Origin: Glycomyces algeriensis
GTDB lineage: Bacteria > Actinomycetota > Actinomycetes > Mycobacteriales > Micromonosporaceae
DNA: 64,000 bases
NCBI RefSeq assembly: GCF_027622855.1
Contig: NZ_JAPZVR010000004.1
Location: 128,021 to 192,020, forward strand
Direction of reading: 5' to 3'
Below, piece by piece: positions 19,084-25,766 of the stretch. The translations under genes and the position numbers were made by a program. Within the stretch, counting starts at the first letter, position 1, and each line of letters starts with the position of its first letter. The notes beneath the pieces were generated by a model that was given only the letters and a program-made list of their open reading frames with translations, searched no databases and was not told where the DNA came from.

Positions 19084-19494
19084 TCATTCGGGGTAGCGGA
19101 TGCCCTCGGCGACGGCCTTGACCGCGTCGAAGCCCTTGCGCTCGAAGGGGTCACGCACCTCGACGGCGAGGCCCGGCTCGATGAGGCGGGCGATCTCGCG
19201 CTCGCTCGCGAAGCCGTCGTCGCCGAAGGCGCTCGGGGCCCAGTCGTCGCCGCGCTCGTGGTACTCGACGAGGAAGTCCTTGAGGGCCTGGGCGTCCTTG
19301 AGCCGCGGCGCGCGCATGACCTGCACCTGGAGGTCCACGCGCCACTTCCCGGGCTCGACCTCGGTCTCCCACACGCGCTGGGTGCAGTCGACGCCCTCCC
19401 ACTCGGACACGAAATCCGAAGCGGTGCCGAGGTCTTCGGGCAGGTAGGTGAGGGCCAGGCCATCGAGGCGCGATTCGGTGCCGCTGATCGTCAT
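19084..19494 (-). CDS. Conserved hypothetical protein, 136 aa
   Basis: Soluble acidic protein with no signal peptide and no recognised domain. It begins MTISGTESRLDGLALTYLPE and contains the phrase WEGVDCTQRVWETEVEPG and a hydrophobic/Glu-rich C-terminal half (GLAVEVRDPFERKGFDAVKA). Composition and codon usage match real genes. The ATG at 19494 has TACGAT exactly 6 nt upstream, so it is a likely leaderless start. It stands alone between the LPXTG gene and a nuclease gene. Confidence 0.7.
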   Translation of the reverse strand: MTISGTESRLDGLALTYLPEDLGTASDFVSEWEGVDCTQRVWETEVEPGKWRVDLQVQVMRAPRLKDAQALKDFLVEYHERGDDWAPSAFGDDGFASEREIARLIEPGLAVEVRDPFERKGFDAVKAVAEGIRYPE

Positions 19495-19740
19495 GCCGCG
19501 ATCGTACCCATTCGTCCGCCCGCGAAACCGCACTTGCCGGCGCGTCCGCGCCGCAGGCCTGAATGTCCACATCGGGATGATTTCGTAAGTTTGCAATGTC
19601 CTGTGGGTAAAAGATTGCCTTCGCCCCTTGCGCGGCGCTGACATCCCATGATTCGATGATTCACGAGTGAACATCGCATTCGCGTGCGGCGTTCCCCCCG
19701 TCCCCCTGAATCCGCCGGTCACTCCCCCACAGGAGCCTCC

Positions 19741-20400
19741 ATGCATGCAGTCCAACGCGTCTCGAAGCGCGCCCTCGCCCTCGCGGCGGCCGCCTCGCTC
19801 GCCGTCCTCACCGTGATCGTGCTCGACGCCGCCCCCGCCGAGGCCGTGCGGCCCCCGGGCATCCCCTCGCTCGCCACCGCGCAATCCGAGCTCAACCAGC
19901 TCACCGTCGCGAACGAGTCCAACGGCGACTCCTACGACCGCGACCTCTTCCCGCACTGGTCCTCGGTCGGCGGCGGCTGCACCGCCCGCCAGTACGTGCT
20001 CAAGCGCGACGGGTCCAACGTCCAGACCGGCTCCGACTGCCAGCCCGACTCCGGCTCCTGGCAGTCCGACTTCGACAACGTCTGGACCTCCACGGTCTCC
20101 AACGCCACCGTCGACCACGTCGTCGCGCTCTCCGAGGCCTGGGCCTCCGGCGCGAGCCAGTGGAGCACCGCCGAGCGCCAGGCCTTCGCCAACGACATCA
20201 GCTCGCCGCAGCTGTGGATCGCCACGACCTCCATCAACTCGACCAAGGGCGACAAGGACCCGGCCGAGTGGATGCCGCCGAACACCTCGGTGCGCTGCGA
20301 CTACGTCAAGGCCTGGACGCACGTGAAGTACCTGTACGACCTCACCGTGAACGCCGCCGAGAAGAGCGCGATCCAGTCGCACTTCAACACCTACTGCTAG
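19741..20400 (+). CDS. Secreted HNH endonuclease (DUF1524 type)
   Basis: Predicted extracellular nuclease of the HNH/DUF1524 family, 219 residues. A signal peptide (MHAVQRVSKRALALAAAASLAVLTV, cleavage near AEAV) is followed by motifs typical of this family: YDRDLFPHW, CTARQYVLKRDG, the catalytic VDHVVALSEAW and the metal-binding helix STKGDKDPAEW, with cysteines that may pair (CTAR, CQPD, CDYV, C-terminal C). AGGAG precedes the ATG at 19741; an upstream in-frame ATG at 19684 is less likely. Possible roles are nutrient scavenging from DNA or competition; no immunity gene is nearby. Confidence 0.88.
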   Translation: MHAVQRVSKRALALAAAASLAVLTVIVLDAAPAEAVRPPGIPSLATAQSELNQLTVANESNGDSYDRDLFPHWSSVGGGCTARQYVLKRDGSNVQTGSDCQPDSGSWQSDFDNVWTSTVSNATVDHVVALSEAWASGASQWSTAERQAFANDISSPQLWIATTSINSTKGDKDPAEWMPPNTSVRCDYVKAWTHVKYLYDLTVNAAEKSAIQSHFNTYC

Positions 20401-20409
20401 ACGCGCGAA

Positions 20410-20441
20410 ACGGCGGCCCGCTCGGATGAGCGGGCCGCCGT
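20410..20441. terminator. Bidirectional terminator
   Basis: Perfect 14-bp stem ACGGCGGCCCGCTC (20410-20423) with GAGCGGGCCGCCGT (20428-20441), 4-nt loop, between convergent nuclease and DUF4190 genes. Confidence 0.85.
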
Positions 20442-20453
20442 CTGCGTCTTCGC

Positions 20454-20951
20454 TTAAGCGTTCACCAGTGAGATCAGTCCGACCAGGAGCGCGAGCCCGC
20501 AGGCCACCAGGCCCAGGATCAGGCCCGTCGTGGCCAGACCCCTGCCCGAGACACCGCCCCGCGCGTTCCGGATCTGGCGCTTCGCGTACACCGCGAGGGC
20601 GACCGAGCCGATGCCGAAGAGCGCTGCGGACATGAAGAACGTGAGGCCCGCCCACGGGCTGAAGACCGCGCCGATCAGGCCGGGGACCGCACCGCCTATC
20701 CCTGCGATCCCGGCCACCAGCGAACCGATGGCCGGACCCGACGGGATCGGCTTGAGCCGCGGAAAGAAGAGGGGGAAGCCGTCGACGAGGACAGGTGCGG
20801 GGACTGCCATCGGCTGCCAGACCGGCTGCATGGGATAGGGGTACGGGTAAGGGTGCTGGTACTGCGGCTGCGCGTAGCCGTAGACCGGTGGTGCGGGCGG
20901 CGCTGGGGGCGGCGGCTGCATGTGAGGTTGGTACGGATCCTGCGCGGTCAC
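20454..20951 (-). CDS. DUF4190-like membrane protein
   Basis: Proline/tyrosine-rich cytoplasmic N-terminus (about residues 1-60, PPPPAPPAPPVYGYAQPQ and YPYPYP) followed by three hydrophobic segments typical of DUF4190 (IGSLVAGIAGIGGAVPGLIGAVFS, FFMSAALFGIGSVALAVY, GLATTGLILGLVACGLALLVGLISL) separated by the RQIRNARGGVSGRG linker. Function unknown; the Pro-rich tail may bind other proteins. The GTG start at 20951 has TAGTCT 6 nt upstream (leaderless pattern). It lies 9 nt after the small DivIVA-motif gene. Confidence 0.82.
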   Translation of the reverse strand: MTAQDPYQPHMQPPPPAPPAPPVYGYAQPQYQHPYPYPYPMQPVWQPMAVPAPVLVDGFPLFFPRLKPIPSGPAIGSLVAGIAGIGGAVPGLIGAVFSPWAGLTFFMSAALFGIGSVALAVYAKRQIRNARGGVSGRGLATTGLILGLVACGLALLVGLISLVNA

Positions 20952-20960
20952 GCCACCAGA

Positions 20961-21176
20961 CTAGCCGCCGCGAAGGGTTCTCGCGACCTCGGTGAAGTAC
21001 TCGTCCACCTCCTTGGTGTCGTACCCGCGCATGGTCAGCTGGAAGCCGAGGTTCTTGAGGGAGTCGGGGTGCGGGGGCGCGCCGGCGTCGGTGGCTTGCC
21101 TGATGCGGGCCACGGCACGGTCGACTTGGGCTCGGTCGTATCCGCGGAAACGGACAGAGAAGAAGGGGTTCTCCAT
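20961..21176 (-). CDS. Small protein with two DivIVA-type motifs
   Basis: A 71-residue protein made of two copies of the short DivIVA N-terminal motif: FRGYDRAQVDRAVARIR (about residues 10-26) and MRGYDTKEVDEYFTEVAR (about 49-66). In DivIVA/Wag31 this motif starts the domain that senses membrane curvature and begins the coiled coil. Here no coiled coil follows, so it is not Wag31 itself. It is probably cotranscribed with the DUF4190 gene. A role in polar or septal localisation is a guess. Confidence 0.75.
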   Translation of the reverse strand: MENPFFSVRFRGYDRAQVDRAVARIRQATDAGAPPHPDSLKNLGFQLTMRGYDTKEVDEYFTEVARTLRGG

Positions 21177-21268
21177 ACGTCACAGTCTGCCAGGTCTGCA
21201 CCACTGAGTGGGATCGCCCTGCCCTTGATGAATTTTCGACGGTCATAACAACTCGTAACGGCCACAAG

Positions 21269-23425
21269 TTAAGTGAGGAAACGTCGCACCCAATTCACTT
21301 GATGCCGGATTGTCCGCGAAAAGGGTGCGACCAGTGCCGTCGCCGCATCCGCGTCCGCCTTCGAGACCGCACCGGGCGCGAACGCCGCGGCGTTCACCAG
21401 CCGCGGCAGCGCCCCCACATCCGCCTCCAGCGCGCCGAGCCGCACCGCGGCCTCCTCCGCGTTCGCATGGGCGGGCACCTTCACGCCCGCCCGGCCGGCC
21501 TCCGCCAGCACCTCCGCCCAGGCCCCCGCGATGCGCTCCGCAGGCGTGCCCTTCCGGAGCCGGCGCCGCCGCCGCAGCGCCCGCCTCGCCTTGAGCGCCA
21601 ACGGGACGCAGGCCAGCAGCAGCGCGGCCAACGCGTACCAGACCCAGCGCGGGATCCCCGCGTCCTCGCTCCCGGCCTCCTCGTTGAAGTCGCCGTCCTG
21701 CTCCAGCGCCTCGTCGTTGAAGTCCTCGGCCTCACCGCCGCCGCCCTCGGCCTCCTCCGGGCTCGGCGTCTCCTCCTCCATCTGCTCCAGCGTGTCCTCC
21801 GGCGGGATCGGGGCGACCCCCGCGGCCGGCATCGGGTCGAACCGGACCCACCCGGGCCCGTCGAACGCGATCTCAGGCCAGGCCTGGCCCTGCGCGGCCG
21901 TCACGGTGCTCGCACCCGACGGCACGTCGAAGCCGACGACCACCCGGCTCGGCAGGCCCACCAGGCGCGCGATCACGGCGTACGCGGAGGCGAAATGCTC
22001 CGAGGTGCCGCGCTGGCCGCCGGCGGTCACGGGGCTGCCGAGGAAGAACCCGAGGGCGGGCAGGTCGTGGCCCGACGGCGCCTCGGCGTCGAAGGAGTAG
22101 TGCTGGGAGAGGAAGTCCGCGAGCCCTTGGGCCCGTTCGTAAGGCGTTTCGTAGGTGGCGGTGATGTACTCGGCGATCTGGACCATGATCTCGGGGGTCC
22201 CGGGCGTGATGGCGACTGTCGTCGCGTCCGAGAGGTCCGGGCGGGCCGACTCGGCGCCTGCCGGGTCGTTGCCCACGAGCGCGGAGTCGACGTGGAAGCT
22301 CGTGCCGGTCGCGAGGCCGTCCGGGGTGAGCAGGCACTTCGTGTAGAGGTTCACGGCGATCGGCAGATCGGTGACGCCCGCGGGGTCGGCGGGGGCGGGC
22401 ACGAGCTTGCCCCCGAGCTCGATGATCTCGACGTCCGCCGAGTAGGTGGCCTCGCCCGCGCCCGGCACCACGGTGCCCGCGGTGCGGAAGTCGCCGGTGG
22501 ACTGCCAGGTGGTGCCGTCGTACTCGGTGAGCACGGCGAGGCGCATCCAGGCGTCGTCGCTCGTGTCCGCCTTGAACAGCTCCTGCTCGGGGAATTTCGC
22601 CCATTCGGCGATGCGCACGAGCGGGTTGAGGTCGATGTCCGTGAGCTGCGGCGGCTCCACGTACTCGCGCGGGTCGCCGGGGCTGGTCGTGACCAGCCGG
22701 GCCGCCGCCGGGCCGAGGACCGCGACCGCCGCGACCAGCACCGTGGTCGTGACGACCGCGCCCATGAGTGCGGGGGTGCGCGACGGCGTCTCGCCGTCCA
22801 CAGTGGCGTCGCGGTCGGGCCGCCGCTCGGGCGGCGCGGCCGTCACCGCCAGCGCGACGGCGGCGAGCACGCAGTAGACGATGGCGTAGAGCGGCCCGGC
22901 GTCGGCGTTCGGGCCGACGAGGTAGAGGCCCGCGCCGTACAGGAGGGTCGGCGGCAGGCAGCCCAGGAGCGTGCGGCCGTAGCGGATCGCGAACTCGCAC
23001 GAGAGGGTGGCGGCGAGCCAGGTCAGGAAGACGGGCACGACCACGGTGTCCGGCATGGGCTCGACGGGGATGAGCGCGGTGAGGGTGCGGGGCACGGCGT
23101 TGACGAGCGCGTCGACCGCGGTGGCGCCGAGCGGGTCGGTGCCGTCGCTGGTGAGGGCGATGGCGCCGAGGAGGTAGGCGGCCAGGCCGGTGGCTGAGGC
23201 GCCCGGTGCGAGGAACGAGGGCTTGTTGCGGAGGGCGAAGCCGATCGCGAACGCCGCGAACGCGGCCCCGGCGACCAGCAGCAGGAGCATCCGGCCGTGG
23301 TAGACGCGGGCCGCGACGGTGCCGGCGACCAGGCACATGAGGGTGAGGCAGGCGGCGACGGCGGCGATGCGCAGGCGGTAGCGGGCGCGGCGCTGCCGCC
23401 GCTGGTCCGGGTTCGCGCCGCTCAC
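21269..23425 (-). CDS. TgpA-type membrane transglutaminase homologue, active site lost
   Basis: Integral membrane protein of 718 residues: an N-terminal block of about six helices, an extracytoplasmic region containing a transglutaminase-like domain, one further helix (WVWYALAALLLACVPLALKA) and a cytoplasmic DUF4129-type C-terminal part. In the family motif the catalytic Cys precedes EHFA; here it is Ser (RGTSEHFASAYAVIARL, S475), and the position of the catalytic His is Gln (GQAWPEIAF, Q514), while the Asp region GWVRFDP remains. It is therefore predicted catalytically inactive. The GTG overlaps the DUF58 stop (GTGA). It is the last gene of an FN3-MoxR-DUF58-TgpA operon. Confidence 0.88.
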   Translation of the reverse strand: MSGANPDQRRQRRARYRLRIAAVAACLTLMCLVAGTVAARVYHGRMLLLLVAGAAFAAFAIGFALRNKPSFLAPGASATGLAAYLLGAIALTSDGTDPLGATAVDALVNAVPRTLTALIPVEPMPDTVVVPVFLTWLAATLSCEFAIRYGRTLLGCLPPTLLYGAGLYLVGPNADAGPLYAIVYCVLAAVALAVTAAPPERRPDRDATVDGETPSRTPALMGAVVTTTVLVAAVAVLGPAAARLVTTSPGDPREYVEPPQLTDIDLNPLVRIAEWAKFPEQELFKADTSDDAWMRLAVLTEYDGTTWQSTGDFRTAGTVVPGAGEATYSADVEIIELGGKLVPAPADPAGVTDLPIAVNLYTKCLLTPDGLATGTSFHVDSALVGNDPAGAESARPDLSDATTVAITPGTPEIMVQIAEYITATYETPYERAQGLADFLSQHYSFDAEAPSGHDLPALGFFLGSPVTAGGQRGTSEHFASAYAVIARLVGLPSRVVVGFDVPSGASTVTAAQGQAWPEIAFDGPGWVRFDPMPAAGVAPIPPEDTLEQMEEETPSPEEAEGGGGEAEDFNDEALEQDGDFNEEAGSEDAGIPRWVWYALAALLLACVPLALKARRALRRRRRLRKGTPAERIAGAWAEVLAEAGRAGVKVPAHANAEEAAVRLGALEADVGALPRLVNAAAFAPGAVSKADADAATALVAPFSRTIRHQVNWVRRFLT

Positions 23426-24732
23426 AGCCGGGTCCCGCCGTTGTTCCAGGCCGCGGCGAACTGCTCGCCGTCGGCGGCTCGGATGGTGGGCACGCCTCCG
23501 GCGAGCGAGGCGGAGGTGGGGAGTCCGGCCGCGAGGTGGACGGCGATCACGGTGGGGTAGGCGCGCTTGAGGGTCGCGAGGCGGTCCGTGGGGGGTTCGG
23601 TGCCGGTGATCCACACGAGCGTGTCGCCGTAGCGGGCGGCGGTGAGGCGGGAGACGTAGGCGCTCAGCGAGTCCTTCGCGTCCGGGTTGAGCTCGGCGAG
23701 GAGGTCGCCGTAGGAGTCGCGGCCGGCGCCGGAGACGACCGCGCCGGAGGCGGGCACGAGCGCGGCGTGGTACTCGGCGCGGAAGCAGGCGGTGAGGACC
23801 GAGTAGGCGGCTTCGCAGGCGGCCTCGAAGGGCGCGGCCCAGGGCTGCCCGGCGGGCGCGCCTGCGGCGGCCCAGGCTTCGGCGCGGTCGTCGATCGCGA
23901 TCGCGACGGTGGGCAGCGAGGTGTCGAGGTGCTCCTTGACCATGAGCTTGCCGATGCGCGCGGAGGTGCGCCAGTGGACGTGCCGCAGCTCGTCGCCGAT
24001 CACGTACTCGCGCAGGGCGTGGAACGTGAGCGATCCCTGCTCGACCTTGTCGGCGGTGCCTTCGAGGGAGCGGGCGAGGCCGTCGGGGGTGCGGGCGAGC
24101 TGGTGGAGGCGCGGGTGGATCCACAGGCGCGCGGTGGGGCCGAAGTTCCCGGCGGTCGCAGCGAGACCCAGGAGGTCGCGTTTGCCGATGCCCAGCGGCC
24201 CGGCGTCGACCACGCCGCGACGCTCGGCCTGGATCGCGTAGCTCGCTCCGGCGCTGCGGCCCGGACGCAGTCGCGCGAGGGGGACGGCGACGCGGCGGGT
24301 CTCGAGGCCCGGCCCTCCGTAGGCGTCGACGGCGCGGGCGTTCACGGCGCGCCAGCGGCCGGCGTTGCGCACGTTGAGCTGGACGGTGGCGGTGTGGCCC
24401 ACCGAGATCCGGTCGGGGGTGACGGACCGCTCGACTTCGAGGCGCGGCCTCGCGGCGATCACCGAACCGGCGGCGACGCAGGCGAGCGCGGCGGCGGCGC
24501 CGAGCGTCGCGAACTCCGGGTAGCCCCAGATCCAGCCGGCGAGCAGCAGTCCGGCCGCGGCGAGGGCGAGGGCGACGCCGCGTCCGGTGACCGGGACGGC
24601 GAGCGCGAGGTTCTGCAGGCGCGACACGGACCCCGGACCGGCTGCGGCGCGGCGCCCGCCCCTACCACGGGACAAAATGGACTTGTCGGCCTCGCCCGGT
24701 CCGGCTCCGGCGGCCCGACCGGTCTCGCTCAT
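23422..24732 (-). CDS. DUF58 family protein
   Basis: Membrane-linked DUF58 protein of 436 residues, normally paired with a MoxR ATPase. Two N-terminal hydrophobic segments (GVALALAAAGLLLAGWIWGYPE, LGAAAALACVAAGSVIA) precede a beta-sandwich part and the DUF58 signature LREYVIGDELRHVHWRTSAR, then a von Willebrand-like fold with SLPTVAIAIDDRAE, a possible metal-site start. ATG 24732 overlaps the MoxR stop (ATGA), and its stop overlaps the next GTG, so the three genes are translationally coupled. Confidence 0.92.
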   Translation of the reverse strand: MSETGRAAGAGPGEADKSILSRGRGGRRAAAGPGSVSRLQNLALAVPVTGRGVALALAAAGLLLAGWIWGYPEFATLGAAAALACVAAGSVIAARPRLEVERSVTPDRISVGHTATVQLNVRNAGRWRAVNARAVDAYGGPGLETRRVAVPLARLRPGRSAGASYAIQAERRGVVDAGPLGIGKRDLLGLAATAGNFGPTARLWIHPRLHQLARTPDGLARSLEGTADKVEQGSLTFHALREYVIGDELRHVHWRTSARIGKLMVKEHLDTSLPTVAIAIDDRAEAWAAAGAPAGQPWAAPFEAACEAAYSVLTACFRAEYHAALVPASGAVVSGAGRDSYGDLLAELNPDAKDSLSAYVSRLTAARYGDTLVWITGTEPPTDRLATLKRAYPTVIAVHLAAGLPTSASLAGGVPTIRAADGEQFAAAWNNGGTRL

Positions 24733-25754
24733 GCCGCCGAGGCCGGCAGTGGCACGGGGACCTGGTCGAAGGCGTCCGCGACGATCTGGGCACCGGTGAT
24801 GCCGCGCATCGCTGCGTCGGGGGCCGTCTGGATGCGGTGCGAGAACACCGGTCCGGCGAGGGCCTTCACGTCTTCGGGAATGATGTAGGTGCGGCCCTGC
24901 GAGAGCGCGAACACGCTCGCGGCCCTGGTCAGCGCGATGAGACCGCGCGGGCTGACGCCGACGGCCACCTGCGGGTGGTTCCGGGTCGCGTTCGCGAGCT
25001 GCACGAGGTACGCGTACAGCGGCTCGGCGATGTAGACGTTCTTGGCCATGTCCGCCATCTGCGCCACGGTCTCGGTGTCGACGACCGGGGCGAGGTGCTC
25101 GGGGCTGCGCTGGTGGGTGCCGCGCAGGACCTCGATCTCGGCGGCCTCCACGGGGTAGCCGACGGAGAGCTTCACGAGGAAGCGGTCGAGCTGGGCCTCG
25201 GGGAGGCGGTAGGTGCCGTCCATCTCGACGGGGTTCTGGGTGGCGACGACGAGGAACGGCTGCGGCACCTGGTGCGGGTTGCCGTCCACGGTCACGCGGC
25301 CCTCCTCCATGACCTCCAGGAGCGCGGACTGGGTCTTCGGGCTGGCCCGGTTGATCTCGTCGGCGATCACGATGTTCGCGAAGACCGGGCCGGGGTGGAA
25401 CTCGAAGGCGCCGCTGGCCTGGTTGAAGATCGTCACGCCCGACACGTCGGAGGGCAGGAGGTCCGGCGTGAACTGGATGCGCCGCCACTGCCCGGAGACC
25501 GCGGCGGCGATCGTCCGGGCGAGCGTGGTCTTGCCGGTCCCGGGCACGTCCTCGAGCAGGATGTGCCCCTGGGAGAACATCGCCGTCAGCGCCAGCCGCA
25601 CGACCTCCTGCTTGCCGAGGAGGACGGTGTCGACGGCCGCGGCGAGGGCTTCGAAGGTCGCCGCGAACTGCTCGGCATGCGCGGCGCCAAGCTGGACCGG
25701 CTGCTGCAGGCGCTTAGGCACTTGCAGCGGGTGGGTCTGCGAGGTGTCGTGCAT
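24729..25754 (-). CDS. MoxR-type AAA+ ATPase
   Basis: Chaperone-like ATPase of the MoxR family, 341 residues. Walker A EDVPGTGKTTLA (near residue 70), Walker B IVIADEINRA, sensor 1 VVATQNPVE, arginine-finger region EAQLDRFLV and sensor 2 VSPRGLIAL are present. Such ATPases usually act on partner proteins with von Willebrand or DUF58 domains. It lies 12 nt downstream of the FN3 gene and overlaps the DUF58 start by 4 nt. Confidence 0.94.
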   Translation of the reverse strand: MHDTSQTHPLQVPKRLQQPVQLGAAHAEQFAATFEALAAAVDTVLLGKQEVVRLALTAMFSQGHILLEDVPGTGKTTLARTIAAAVSGQWRRIQFTPDLLPSDVSGVTIFNQASGAFEFHPGPVFANIVIADEINRASPKTQSALLEVMEEGRVTVDGNPHQVPQPFLVVATQNPVEMDGTYRLPEAQLDRFLVKLSVGYPVEAAEIEVLRGTHQRSPEHLAPVVDTETVAQMADMAKNVYIAEPLYAYLVQLANATRNHPQVAVGVSPRGLIALTRAASVFALSQGRTYIIPEDVKALAGPVFSHRIQTAPDAAMRGITGAQIVADAFDQVPVPLPASAA

Positions 25755-25766
25755 TCGTTTCTCCTG

